Part shown: one piece after another, positions 42,464 to 51,174 of the stretch
Position numbering within the stretch: position 1 is the first letter of the stretch
How the letters are laid out: each line of letters begins with the position of its first letter
NCBI RefSeq assembly: GCF_001428745.1
Contig: NZ_LMIO01000003.1
Coordinates: forward strand, 372,001 to 436,000
Length of the DNA stretch: 64,000 nucleotides
From: Leifsonia sp. Root227
GTDB lineage: Bacteria > Actinomycetota > Actinomycetes > Actinomycetales > Microbacteriaceae
Reading direction: 5' to 3'
The notes under the pieces: model-generated
Told to the model about the DNA's origin: nothing
Seen by the model: the letters and a program-made list of their open reading frames with translations, nothing else
Database searches by the model: none
Program-made: the position numbers and the translations under genes

Positions 42464-44326
42464 TCAGTCGGCGGGGCGGAGGCCCCGGACGCTGGAGAGG
42501 GGGAGGGTGCGCTCGATGTCGGCCGCCCTGTCGCGGCCGCGCAGGCGTCCGCCTCCGACGCCGGTCGGCTCCAGCAGATAGTCGACCACGCGGCCGTCCG
42601 GCATCGCCACCTCGACCACCACGAGCTGCCTGGCCCTGATGGCCAGGTCGAGCTGCCTGGTCAGCCACTGCTCTCCCGTGCTCTCGTCAGCGGTGGCGTC
42701 CGCCTCGCGCAGCCGGGCGACGAGTTCCGCCTCCTGATCGGCGCGCTCGGCGACCCTGGGATGCGCGACCCGCTGCCTCCGCAGCGCCTCCACGCTCCCG
42801 TCCGCGTCCTCCGCAGCCACCGGGTAGCGCGCATCGCTGATCGCCCAGAACACCACATCCCGTGCGAACCGGCTCTCCAGCCTGTCCTCCGCCGCCCTGA
42901 CCAGCCCGAGGGCGCTGAGCGACTGGTCGACCTCGATCGTCGTCAGCAGCGTGAGGTCGGCGGAGACCACAGCCGACCGCATCCGCCCGTCGCCGTCGAT
43001 GGCGCGCACCCGCACGCGGCCGTAGCGCTCCGCCGCATCCCGCACCAGGTAGTCGAGGGGCTGCGGGACGCCGGTCAGCGAGATCTCTGCCAGGAACGCG
43101 TGGATGCTCTCCGCCGTCTCCCCGCCCGTGATCGCCCTGTCGATGGTCGCGGCCGACATCCGGAAGGTGGACGCGAGCGCCCTGCTCTCCACGTCGGCCA
43201 TGCCGCGCAGGCGCCCGTCGATCGCCGGGTCGAGCGGGCCGGGAGCCACGATGGTGAGGTCGTGCTGCAGGTAGACCTTGTCCACCTCCGCGGGGAACAG
43301 CTCGCGCACCACGGCGGCCGCGGCGTCCGGGCCGCTCTCGACCAGGGCGCTGCCCGCGCTGCTCGGCGCCTGCTGCGCGGTGATGCCCAGCCATTCCGCA
43401 TCCCGCGTGTACGCATCGACGCGCTCCTCGGCGAACGCTCGGCCTGCCGGATACAGCCAGGCGACGTACTCGCGCAGGCTGTCGCCCCAGGCCGCGCGGC
43501 TGCGCGAGGAGAGGATCCCGCGCAGGTCGTCCGGCAGGGCGTCCTGCCAGGACGCGGCCAGCGCGCGCCAGCGGTCGGCAGTCGGCGTGTGCTGCCAGGC
43601 GGAGGCGGCATCGGTCGGCAACCAGAGAGCATCCTCCAGGGCGACGAGCCCGGCACGGGATGCGACCGAGAACACCGTCGGCACGATGGACACGTCTACA
43701 GCGAGGGCTCCGGCGATGCGCTTGCTGGCCGGCAGTGCCAGCCCGCCCTTCTGCAGCTCGCGCGCGCCCTCCCTGAAAAGCTCGGCGATCAGCTCGGACA
43801 CGGCGGTCACCGCATCGAACGCGCGCTCGGCGGCGAGGCGGTCGGTGAAGCGGCGCTCGGTGTCCGGCACGGCGGCGAGCGCGGCGGGCGCCGGTTCGGC
43901 GAGTAGGACATCGGGGGAGGGCAGGTGGATGCTCGGCCACGCGGCCAGTTGCGCCGTGACGGCCTCGTACGCCGAGAACGCGCCGGAGTCCGGATGGGCG
44001 AGGATGAGGCCGGAGACGGCGTCCAGCGCCTCCTGAGCCGCTATAGGGGTGATGCCGGGCGTTGCGGGGGAGCCGGCGAGCGCTGCGGCGACCTCCCGCG
44101 CATCCATCGGGGTGGATGCGCGACCGAGCACCACGAGCACGGCCAGCCTGGTGCGGTCGAGCCCGGAGAGCGCGCGCTGCACCGCCTCGCGGTCGAGCAG
44201 GGCGTCCGCGAGGTCGAAGAAGTCGGAGATCCCTGCGCGGCGGATCGCGCGCTCGTGCAGGACGTGGACGATCGACTCGTCCGGCATCGCCCGCAGGCGC
44301 GCAGCCAGAGCGAGCGTGTTCGTCAT
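42464..44326 (-). CDS. Helicase-associated protein (XPB/Ssl2-like C-terminal domain family)
   Basis: 620-residue actinobacterial protein lying 77 bases upstream of the XPB gene. It starts TLALAARLRAMPDESIVHVLHERAI, with long helical repeats, and contains the signature VDKVYLQHDLTIVAPGPLDPAIDGRLRGMA. It ends with a beta-rich segment (LVVVEVAMPDGRVVDYLLEP). The family carries a helicase C-terminal-like domain but no Walker motifs, so it is probably a DNA-binding partner of XPB. Function unproven. Confidence 0.88.
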   Translation of the reverse strand: MTNTLALAARLRAMPDESIVHVLHERAIRRAGISDFFDLADALLDREAVQRALSGLDRTRLAVLVVLGRASTPMDAREVAAALAGSPATPGITPIAAQEALDAVSGLILAHPDSGAFSAYEAVTAQLAAWPSIHLPSPDVLLAEPAPAALAAVPDTERRFTDRLAAERAFDAVTAVSELIAELFREGARELQKGGLALPASKRIAGALAVDVSIVPTVFSVASRAGLVALEDALWLPTDAASAWQHTPTADRWRALAASWQDALPDDLRGILSSRSRAAWGDSLREYVAWLYPAGRAFAEERVDAYTRDAEWLGITAQQAPSSAGSALVESGPDAAAAVVRELFPAEVDKVYLQHDLTIVAPGPLDPAIDGRLRGMADVESRALASTFRMSAATIDRAITGGETAESIHAFLAEISLTGVPQPLDYLVRDAAERYGRVRVRAIDGDGRMRSAVVSADLTLLTTIEVDQSLSALGLVRAAEDRLESRFARDVVFWAISDARYPVAAEDADGSVEALRRQRVAHPRVAERADQEAELVARLREADATADESTGEQWLTRQLDLAIRARQLVVVEVAMPDGRVVDYLLEPTGVGGGRLRGRDRAADIERTLPLSSVRGLRPAD

Positions 44327-44357
44327 CGGCGCTGTTCCAGCCCGGCTTCCCGCCGGC

Positions 44358-44666
44358 CTACCGCTTGCCCGTCCCGGCTCCGCCGGAGCCGGAGGGCCGT
44401 GCGGCCTTCGCCGCCTTGCTGCGCTGCCTGCCGGTGATCACGATGAGGGCGATCACCAGGATGAACGCCACGGACAGGCCGATCATCGGCAGCACGAACA
44501 CCACCGGCCAGATGCCCTGACCCGATCCCTGCTCCGGCATGCCGCCGAGAGCGGAGCCGATCAGGACGGCTGCGATGCAGACCAGGGAGATGATCACGAG
44601 TGCCGCAATGATGTACGACAGGATGCGTTGGAGGCGGCTTGCCGCCTGTGGGGTCTGCTGGGTCAC
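44358..44666 (-). CDS. Small two-helix membrane protein (hypothetical)
   Basis: 102-residue protein with two membrane helices (ILSYIIAALVIISLVCIAAVLI and WPVVFVLPMIGLSVAFILVIAL) and a basic Lys/Arg/Gly tail. GTG 44666 follows a -10-like TATCCT by seven bases, a leaderless layout, in the 56-bp gap shared with the divergent cold-shock gene. No function can be assigned. Confidence 0.75.
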   Translation of the reverse strand: MTQQTPQAASRLQRILSYIIAALVIISLVCIAAVLIGSALGGMPEQGSGQGIWPVVFVLPMIGLSVAFILVIALIVITGRQRSKAAKAARPSGSGGAGTGKR

Positions 44667-44722
44667 GAAATCAAGGATAATTGAGGTTGGTCATACGATC
44701 CCCCATGTGAAATGAGGTTCCC

Positions 44723-45103
44723 ATGCCAACCGGCAAGGTCAAGTTCTACGACGACGAGAAAGGCTTCGGCTTCATCAGCTCCGATGACGGCCAGGAAGTC
44801 TTCCTGCACGCCTCCGCCCTGCCGGCAGGTGCCGTCGTGAAAGCGGGAACCCGCCTCGAGTTCGGCATCGCCGACGGCAAGCGCGGCGCCCAGGCACTGT
44901 CGGTGCGCGTCCTCGACGCCCCGCCCAGCCTCGTGAAGCTCAGCCGCAAGTCGGCGGACGACATGGCGATCATCGTCGAAGACCTCGTGAAGCTGCTCGA
45001 CGGCATCGGGGCGAACCTCAAGCGGGGCAAGTACCCGGACAAGGCGCACGGAGCGAAGATCGCCGCCGTGCTGCGCCGGGTTGCGGACGACCTGGATGCC
45101 TGA
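44723..45103 (+). CDS. Cold-shock protein with C-terminal extension (CspB-like)
   Basis: 126-residue protein. The N-terminal OB fold (about 1-64) has RNP motifs KGFGFISS and VFLHASA. A helical extension of about 60 residues (LSRKSADDMAIIVEDLVKLLD) follows, characteristic of the longer actinobacterial cold-shock proteins near DUF3027 and serC. ATG 44723 follows an AATGAGG ribosome site. Its stop overlaps the next gene. Confidence 0.93.
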   Translation: MPTGKVKFYDDEKGFGFISSDDGQEVFLHASALPAGAVVKAGTRLEFGIADGKRGAQALSVRVLDAPPSLVKLSRKSADDMAIIVEDLVKLLDGIGANLKRGKYPDKAHGAKIAAVLRRVADDLDA

Positions 45104-45983
45104 CACCGAATTCGAGGCCGAGGCCGAGACGCCTGCGGAGACCCCCGAGACCCCCGAGTCCACGGAGACCCCGGAGGCGTCCTCGGCCGACGCCGCGGTC
45201 GCCGGCCAGGATGACGCAGCGGTCGCCGACGAGGCGCCCGCGCCCGTCTGGACCGTTCCCGACGACGTGCTCCTCGCATCCATCGCCCAGGCACGGGATG
45301 CGCTGAAGGAGATCACGCCGGAGGCCACCATCGGCGCGCCCGCCGGCCACATCGTGGAGGGAGAGCACGTGCTCTCCCTGCTGTTCGAGTGCACCATGTC
45401 CGGCTACCCGGGCTGGCACTGGACCGTGACGCTGTCGCGCATCGACGGCGACTCCGCTCCGAGCGTGCTCGAGGCGGAGCTGATGCCGGGCGAGCGCGCC
45501 CTGCTCGCGCCGGACTGGGTGCCGTGGTCGGAGCGGCTCGCCGACTACCAGGCATCGCAGGAGGCCATCGCGGCCGCGGAGGCGGAAGCCCTCACGGACG
45601 ACGATGACGACGAATCCGACGACGATGATGACGACACCGACGACGACTTCGAGGACGAGGACGGCGAGCACGACGTGCACGACCTCCACCCGGAAGACCT
45701 CGACGGCGTCGACATCGAGAGCGCGGACGACACGTACGACGCTGAGCTCGACGACGACGCGGACGACCTCGACGAGGACGGCGACACCGAGCTCGACGGC
45801 GAGGACGCTGACGCCGACCTCGACGGAGACGCCTCAGCGTCGCTTGACGGTGAGGTAACCGAGTCCGACGATGCCGAGCGCGAGACCGACGACGACCGTC
45901 CAGAGCCACCAGCCGTCGCCGGAGGCGCTGAGCTGGCGGAAGAAGACGAGCGTCACGACGAGGGCGACCACCCACAGGCCTAG
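45096..45983 (+). CDS. DUF3027 protein with a long Asp-rich tail
   Basis: 295-residue protein from ATG 45096, overlapping the cold-shock gene by eight bases. An acidic Glu/Thr/Pro leader precedes the DUF3027 core (DDVLLASIAQARDALKEIT to MSGYPGWHWTVTLSR and LLAPDWVPWSERLADYQ). The last 110 residues are almost wholly Asp and Glu. The reading frame continues through the end of the convergent DUF2530 gene, overlapping it by 150 bases. Function unknown; the conserved neighbourhood suggests a nucleic-acid or envelope housekeeping role. Confidence 0.85.
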   Translation: MPDTEFEAEAETPAETPETPESTETPEASSADAAVAGQDDAAVADEAPAPVWTVPDDVLLASIAQARDALKEITPEATIGAPAGHIVEGEHVLSLLFECTMSGYPGWHWTVTLSRIDGDSAPSVLEAELMPGERALLAPDWVPWSERLADYQASQEAIAAAEAEALTDDDDDESDDDDDDTDDDFEDEDGEHDVHDLHPEDLDGVDIESADDTYDAELDDDADDLDEDGDTELDGEDADADLDGDASASLDGEVTESDDAERETDDDRPEPPAVAGGAELAEEDERHDEGDHPQA

Positions 45984-46067
45984 CCCGACGAGCACGGCCT
46001 TCCTGTCGTCCGTCTTCACGGGCACAGGATCAGGCCGTCGCTCGTCGTCGCGGAGCCAGAGTCGCAC
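45834..46067 (-). CDS. DUF2530 two-helix membrane protein
   Basis: 77-residue protein from GTG 46067: RPDPVPVKTDDRKAVLVG, then two membrane helices (LWVVALVVTLVFF and LWTVVVGLALGIVGLGYL) and a basic end. This matches the small DUF2530 family found beside serC in actinobacteria. Its start is 11 bases behind the serC stop. Its whole 3' half is antisense to the DUF3027 acidic tail. Confidence 0.85.
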   Translation of the reverse strand: MRLWLRDDERRPDPVPVKTDDRKAVLVGLGLWVVALVVTLVFFRQLSASGDGWWLWTVVVGLALGIVGLGYLTVKRR

Positions 46068-46078
46068 GGTGGCTCCGC

Positions 46079-47203
<1,125 letters not shown>

Positions 47204-47267
47204 CTATTGGCTGTTAGAACCCCTGTCGGTCGACTCCGCCGCGGCGACTCCGCGCTGTCACCGGCAC

Positions 47268-47284
47268 CCAGTAGTCTCTACTGG
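47268..47284. promoter_or_regulatory. 17-bp perfect palindrome before the DtxR-family gene
   Basis: CCAGTAG-TCT-CTACTGG has perfect 7-bp arms, 30 bases before the ATG at 47315, and contains a -10-like TAGTCT. It does not match the classic iron box. It may be an operator for autoregulation or for control by another protein. Confidence 0.45.
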
Positions 47285-47314
47285 ACACACGCGCGCGACA
47301 AAGCTGGAGGGTTG

Positions 47315-48004
47315 ATGACCGACCTGATCGATACGACCGAGATGTACCTTCGCACCATCCTGGAGTTGGAAGAGGACAACATCGTCCCTCTGCGTGCGCG
47401 CATCTCGGAGCGTCTCGGCCACTCAGGCCCGACCGTCTCCCAGACCGTCGGCCGGATGGAACGGGACGGACTCGTGGTCGTCTCCGGCGACCGTCACCTC
47501 GAACTGACGGACGACGGCCGCCGCAAGGCCGTGCACGTCATGCGCAAGCACCGTCTGGCCGAGCGCCTCCTGAGCGACGTGATCGAGCTCGAGTGGGAGT
47601 ACGTGCACGAAGAGGCCTGCCGCTGGGAGCACGTCATGAGCGAGCAGGTCGAGCGCAAGCTGCTGACCATGCTCGGGCACCCGACGGAGTCGCCGTACGG
47701 CAACCCCATCCCCGGTCTGGACGAGCTCGGCGACATCGTGTCTCCCACCACGGAGGGTCTCACCAACCTCGTGGATGTGGTCGTCGGCAAGGATTCCGGG
47801 GTTTCTGCCAGGATCAAGCGCCTCGGAGAGCCGGCTCAGGTGGACCCCGAGCTGCTCCTGCAGCTCAAGCAGGCGGGCGTTTTTCCTGGCTCGACCGGCA
47901 CGTTCACGCCCGCTGGTTCGTACGTCGCCGTGCAGATCGACGGCTTCGAGAACGGCCTGGAACTGCCGAACGAGCTGGCGGCGCACATCTTCGTCGAAGC
48001 CTGA
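47315..48004 (+). CDS. DtxR-family metal-dependent regulator
   Basis: 229-residue repressor: N-terminal winged helix (TEMYLRTILELEEDNIVPLRA, GPTVSQTVGRMERDGLV), metal-binding and dimerization domain (LAERLLSDVIELEWEYVHEEACRWEH, with the Glu/Cys/Glu/His ligand set) and a C-terminal SH3-like domain. This matches IdeR/DtxR-type iron regulators. MntR-type proteins lack the SH3 domain, so iron is favoured. The ribosome site GGAGG lies five bases before the ATG. Confidence 0.93.
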   Translation: MTDLIDTTEMYLRTILELEEDNIVPLRARISERLGHSGPTVSQTVGRMERDGLVVVSGDRHLELTDDGRRKAVHVMRKHRLAERLLSDVIELEWEYVHEEACRWEHVMSEQVERKLLTMLGHPTESPYGNPIPGLDELGDIVSPTTEGLTNLVDVVVGKDSGVSARIKRLGEPAQVDPELLLQLKQAGVFPGSTGTFTPAGSYVAVQIDGFENGLELPNELAAHIFVEA

Positions 48005-48042
48005 TTTCCGTTACCGACTTGTTAAAATATCGGGAAAAGGAT

Positions 48043-48071
48043 GTGACAAAGCGGGGGTCGTCCCGTAGTCT
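48043..48071 (+). promoter_or_regulatory. Promoter of the NlpC/P60 gene
   Basis: -35 GTGACA (48043-48048), 17-bp spacer and -10 TAGTCT (48066-48071) are followed by a likely transcription start near 48078. The resulting leader is about 144 bases, matching the structured region below. Confidence 0.65.
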
Positions 48072-48077
48072 CTAACG

Positions 48078-48205
48078 AGTCCGACGGGCCAGAAGCCGGC
48101 CACAGGACCCGAACCGGGACGCTCCACCCCCCACCCCTGTCTCCTGGTTCGCGAAGCCAAGCTATAAGCATCCGGGACGGGGCAGCTACCTAGTGCTGCT
48201 GGAGC
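48078..48205 (+). ncRNA. Structured leader, candidate c-di-AMP (ydaO-yuaA) riboswitch
   Basis: The untranslated leader contains several GC-rich helices and a 3' segment GGGACGGGGCAGCTACCT (48173-48190) that resembles the conserved CCGA-C-CG-CAGCTAACCTCG strand of the ydaO class. Upstream it has CAGGACCCGAACCGGG. NlpC/P60 cell-wall hydrolases are the most common targets of this class in actinobacteria, which strengthens the assignment. The aptamer fold was not computed, so this is a candidate. Confidence 0.5.
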
Positions 48206-48221
48206 GCAGGAGGTTCAACCC

Positions 48222-49148
48222 TTGGCCCTATTAGGTAGACCAGGCTCTGAAGAGAGCCCCACAAACCCGAATAGCTCGACCCCAGCAACCTCCGACATCG
48301 TGTCCCGCCGCTCTCTGCGCGGTGCACGAGTGGAGCAGAAGGCGGCCGCGCCTGTCACCGCATCCGGTGCTGGCGCCGCTGGCTCGTCCGCCGGGGCCGC
48401 GTTCCGCAAGCCCGCCGAGAAGGCTGCGCCGAAGAAGCCGAGCAAGAAGGTCAAGGGCGGCGTGATCAACGTTGCTGTCATGACCCTCGCCGCCGGTCTC
48501 ATCGCCACGATGGCTCTTCCCGCGTACGCCTTCAACCCGCAGGGTGCCGACACCGCGCAGTTCAAGAGCAGCGCCGTCGACAGCATGAAGAAGGCCCAGT
48601 CGCAGAGCGTCGAGGTTCCGCAGACCGTCGCAGCCGCCGCCGTCGCCCGCGACGCAGCCACCGCGACCAGCGAGCAGGAGCTCTCCGCCGCCAAGGCAGC
48701 GAAAGCCGCCGAGCTGGCACGCCAGCAGGCCGCCGTGTCGTTCGCGAGCTACGCCAGCTACTCCGGCCCGTCCGTCACCGACTTCCTGGCCAACCCGCCG
48801 TACCCCAGCTTCAGCCTCCCGCAGGTGTTCTCGGTGGCGCAGCAGTACATCGGCACCCCGTACGTCTTCGGCGGCTCCACGCCCGCCGGCTTCGACTGCT
48901 CCGGCTACGTGATGTACGTCTACGCCCAGTTCGGGATCTCCCTGCCGCACTCGGTCTCCGGCCAGGCGGCGATGGGCAAGCGCATCTCGATCGCGGACGC
49001 CCAGCCGGGCGACCTGGTCATCATGCCCGGCCACGACGGCTTCTACGCCGGCAACGGCAACATCATGGATGCGCCGGACACCGGGCGCAGCATCTCCATC
49101 CGCCCGATCTGGACCAGCGACTACTACATCGTCCGTCTCGGCATCTGA
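48222..49148 (+). CDS. NlpC/P60 cell-wall endopeptidase
   Basis: 308-residue exported peptidoglycan hydrolase from TTG 48222, with GCAGGAGG eight bases before it. A long polar head (about 85 residues, Ala/Lys-rich) precedes the export helix (VAVMTLAAGLIATMALPAYA, about 87-106), an atypically late signal. A helical middle follows, and then the C-terminal NlpC/P60 domain (about 205-308) with the catalytic cysteine in GFDCSGYVMYVY and the histidine in MPGHDGFYAGNG. Expression probably depends on the leader upstream. Confidence 0.92.
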   Translation: MALLGRPGSEESPTNPNSSTPATSDIVSRRSLRGARVEQKAAAPVTASGAGAAGSSAGAAFRKPAEKAAPKKPSKKVKGGVINVAVMTLAAGLIATMALPAYAFNPQGADTAQFKSSAVDSMKKAQSQSVEVPQTVAAAAVARDAATATSEQELSAAKAAKAAELARQQAAVSFASYASYSGPSVTDFLANPPYPSFSLPQVFSVAQQYIGTPYVFGGSTPAGFDCSGYVMYVYAQFGISLPHSVSGQAAMGKRISIADAQPGDLVIMPGHDGFYAGNGNIMDAPDTGRSISIRPIWTSDYYIVRLGI

Positions 49149-49221
49149 GGCTGAGGGTCGGCCCCTGCCGGGCTGATTCGAACACGGTCCTGAGGCTTCC
49201 TGGACCGGAACAGAACGTGAA

Positions 49222-49274
49222 CTCCGCGTGACGCGGAGCAGGAACGGCGCGCCCCGAATATGTGGTGCGCCGTT
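49222..49274 (+). terminator. Two successive hairpins after the NlpC/P60 gene
   Basis: First hairpin CTCCGCG-TGA-CGCGGAG (49222-49238). Second hairpin has arms AACGGCGCGCC (49243-49253) and GGTGCGCCGTT (49264-49274), with one mismatch, followed by TCTGCGTT. Together they are a probable transcription end. Confidence 0.6.
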
Positions 49275-49550
49275 TCTGCGTTACTCTGATCCCCTGAAAC
49301 CGTGAATGTCCACGCGTTGGATGTTCGCACCGCGAGAGATCCGGGGAGTGCGATGGCCGAGCCGCGCAGGGTGACTTCCTGGGTAGAGCGCGGCCAGCTG
49401 GTCGCCCGCCACCACGATTTCCTCGCCTGTCGCACCCATGTGGTCGCCTGCCGCCGCCCCTTCGTGGCCTGCCGCCACCATGCCGCCGCTTCACTGGGCG
49501 CTGTCCGCACGGACAGTGCCCTTTTTCTTTGCCCGGAGGTGCTTTCCCCG

Positions 49551-49610
49551 GGCGTTCGCACCTCGGACTCTCTTTCCCCTGGCGTTCGCACCTCGGACTC
49601 TCTTTCCCCT
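49551..49610 (+). repeat. Two perfect 30-bp tandem repeats
   Basis: The unit beginning GGCGTTCGCACCTCGG and ending TCTTTCCCCT occurs at 49551-49580 and 49581-49610, with partial units on both sides. It lies in the leader of the HNH gene, downstream of the putative attenuator hairpin. Confidence 0.9.
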
Positions 49611-49669
49611 GGCGCATCCCTTCGCCTCCGCTCACCGCATCCCGTCGCTGTTTCGCAGGAAGGTCCACG

Positions 49670-50167
49670 ATGAAGACACTGGTCCTCAACGCCGGTTACG
49701 AGCCCCTCGCGGTCGTCTCCTTCAAACGCGCCATCGTGCTCGTCATGAATCAGAAGGCCACGGTGCTCTCTGTTGACCAGGCCCACCCGGTCTGGGGCAT
49801 CTCAGCCAGCTACGAGCGCCCGTCGGTCATCCTCCTCACGCGCTACGTCCGCATCCCTCGTGGTCGCGCCGTGCCGGTGAGCCGCCGGGGCGTCCTCCGC
49901 CGCGATCTGCACCGCTGCGCATACTGCGGCAAGTCGGCCACGACGATCGACCACGTCCTCCCACGCTCCCGCGGCGGTGCCGACAGCTGGGAGAACCTGG
50001 TCGCCTGCTGCCTCCGCTGCAACAACATCAAGGGCAACCACACGCCCGCCGAGATGAACTGGTCCCTCTCCTTCACCCCGCGCGTCCCGCACGACGCCTC
50101 CTGGGTCGTCCGCGGCACCGAGGTGACGCAGCCTGACTGGAGCGACTACCTGGCGCCGGCGGCCTGA
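49670..50167 (+). CDS. HNH endonuclease family protein
   Basis: 165-residue protein. The HNH motif is complete: CAYCGKSATTIDHVLPRSRG (zinc cysteines, His in IDHV), then SWENLVACCLRCNNIKGN. The N-terminal part (MKTLVLNAGYEPLAVVSFKRA) is the conserved lead-in of a widespread actinobacterial and cyanobacterial chromosomal HNH family, not a homing enzyme. ATG 49670 follows an AGGAAGG ribosome site. Role unknown, possibly DNA repair. Confidence 0.92.
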   Translation: MKTLVLNAGYEPLAVVSFKRAIVLVMNQKATVLSVDQAHPVWGISASYERPSVILLTRYVRIPRGRAVPVSRRGVLRRDLHRCAYCGKSATTIDHVLPRSRGGADSWENLVACCLRCNNIKGNHTPAEMNWSLSFTPRVPHDASWVVRGTEVTQPDWSDYLAPAA

Positions 50168-50228
50168 CGCTGCAGGGCGTGTCCCGGTTTCGCGCTGGCC
50201 AGCGGCCCCCGGTAGACTCGTGCGGTCA

Positions 50229-50300
50229 GCCTCTGTAGCTCAATGGAAGAGCTGCTCCGTCCTAAGGAGAAGGTTGGGGGTTCGAGTCCCTCCAGGGGCA
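50229..50300 (+). tRNA. tRNA-Arg (anticodon CCU)
   Basis: 72-nt cloverleaf: the acceptor stem GCCTCTG pairs with CAGGGGC (one G-U), D arm GCTC/GAGC, anticodon loop GTCCTAA giving CCU, T arm GGGGG/CCCTC around TTCGAGT, discriminator A. CCA is not encoded. tRNA-Arg(CCU) 3' ends are frequent integration targets, and foreign-looking DNA starts right behind it. Confidence 0.95.
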
Positions 50301-50331
50301 CCTTTGGGGCACGGTAAAATTGCCGGTCAGA

Positions 50332-50372
50332 GGCGATTTCCGCGGACGTGGAAATCGCCCATTTTCGTTTTT
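50332..50372 (+). terminator. Terminator after tRNA-Arg
   Basis: Perfect 10-bp arms GGCGATTTCC (50332-50341) and GGAAATCGCC (50350-50359) around an 8-base loop are followed by CATTTTCGTTTTT. Confidence 0.85.
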
Positions 50373-50436
50373 GCCCACAATTTGCCCACAGGGACGCCGA
50401 AAAACTCTAAGAAACTCTAAGAGATCTCCGGAGATC
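50370..50436. repeat. Direct repeats and palindrome next to the tRNA, attachment-site-like
   Basis: TTTGCCCACAA/TTTGCCCACAG are adjacent 11-bp repeats (50370-50391). AAACTCTAAG is exactly repeated at 50402-50411 and 50412-50421. GATCTCCGGAGATC (50423-50436) is a perfect 14-bp palindrome. Clustered direct repeats beside a tRNA 3' end are typical arm-type integrase sites. Confidence 0.6.
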
Positions 50437-50454
50437 ACAGTGGGTTGCTTTGCG

Positions 50455-50985
50455 TCACGCAGCCTCTGATCCAGACGTCGATCGTAGGGGCGTCGAGGGC
50501 TCTTTTCGTGTGCGTGTGCTTCGGCCTCCTTGGCGGCCGAGGATACGGAGAATCTGGCGGGCTCGTCCTGCTGTTCGCGGGTTCAGGCCGAGCACGATCA
50601 GAAATGGCAGCGCGACGAGTACAAAGGTCAGCCAAACAGCCGACAAACCCTTCCTCTGCAGGAGGACGGTCAAGGCTCGAAGCAGCTTGAGTGCGTGAGG
50701 ATCCCATTGGGATACGAAGCAAGCCGCTACGACCGTGAGTGACGACATGCAGACCGCGAGCACAAGCAGACCAATCAGGGCCAGTGCGGATGTCGAATCG
50801 CCGAGAAAGCGGAAGATGGCGTTCATGAAGCGTCTCCACGAAACGCCTGCCCGTACAGCGTTTCGGACGACGGCGTTCATGACGCTCTGGGTCCAGACAG
50901 TCGCACAACTGTGTGACCGGAGCATTGTGGATACCTTAGCCGGATCCTTCGGCTCATCACGGGCGATGAACTTGGTCGCTCTCAA
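50455..50985 (-). CDS. Hypothetical two-helix membrane protein
   Basis: Up to 176 residues, with two hydrophobic segments (LALIGLLVLAVCMSSLTVVA and VWLTFVLVALPFLIVLGL) joined by a basic loop, and a Lys/Arg/Thr tail. The true start is unclear; internal ATGs at 50925, 50880 and 50826 all keep both helices. Its codon bias is weaker than in the chromosome to the left. It is divergent from the Qat operon and no family is recognised. Confidence 0.45.
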   Translation of the reverse strand: MRATKFIARDEPKDPAKVSTMLRSHSCATVWTQSVMNAVVRNAVRAGVSWRRFMNAIFRFLGDSTSALALIGLLVLAVCMSSLTVVAACFVSQWDPHALKLLRALTVLLQRKGLSAVWLTFVLVALPFLIVLGLNPRTAGRARQILRILGRQGGRSTRTRKEPSTPLRSTSGSEAA

Positions 50986-51174
50986 AGTACAACCGCGGTC
51001 CCCGTTGAGAAATTCCTGTCGGAGTACGGCTCGTGGCGCTTGACCTGGCGGAACCTTTCTCGTCCGTGTCAGAGTGGTCTTTCGGACAGTGGCATGCGTT
51101 CGGTCGGAGGAGGCTCGCTACGGCAGCGGGTCGAGATAAGCGTGTCCCGGCCTTGCTGGCATAATCATGCCCAA

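Larger units (their letters stand above)
49149..49669 (+). other. 521-bp region between NlpC/P60 and HNH genes
   Basis: Apart from the two hairpins at its left end, it holds a -10-like TACTCT (49282-49287), repeated GCCTGCCGCC-type segments (49435-49490), a hairpin CTGTCCG-CA-CGGACAG (49501-49516) followed by CCCTTTTTCTTT (a terminator or attenuator) and a 30-bp tandem repeat. A 123-codon reading frame from GTG 49302 ends by overlapping the HNH start, but its composition is repeat-driven. I see no convincing gene. Confidence 0.6.

Noticed and set aside
49435..49490. Repeated GCCTGCCGCC segments considered as a CRISPR-like array
   Set aside because: Unit lengths and spacing are irregular, there are no uniform spacers, and no cas genes are in the window.
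49302..49673. 123-codon frame from GTG 49302 overlapping the HNH start
   Set aside because: Its sequence is produced by short DNA repeats and a hairpin region, with no domain and no ribosome site. Kept only as a possible leader.
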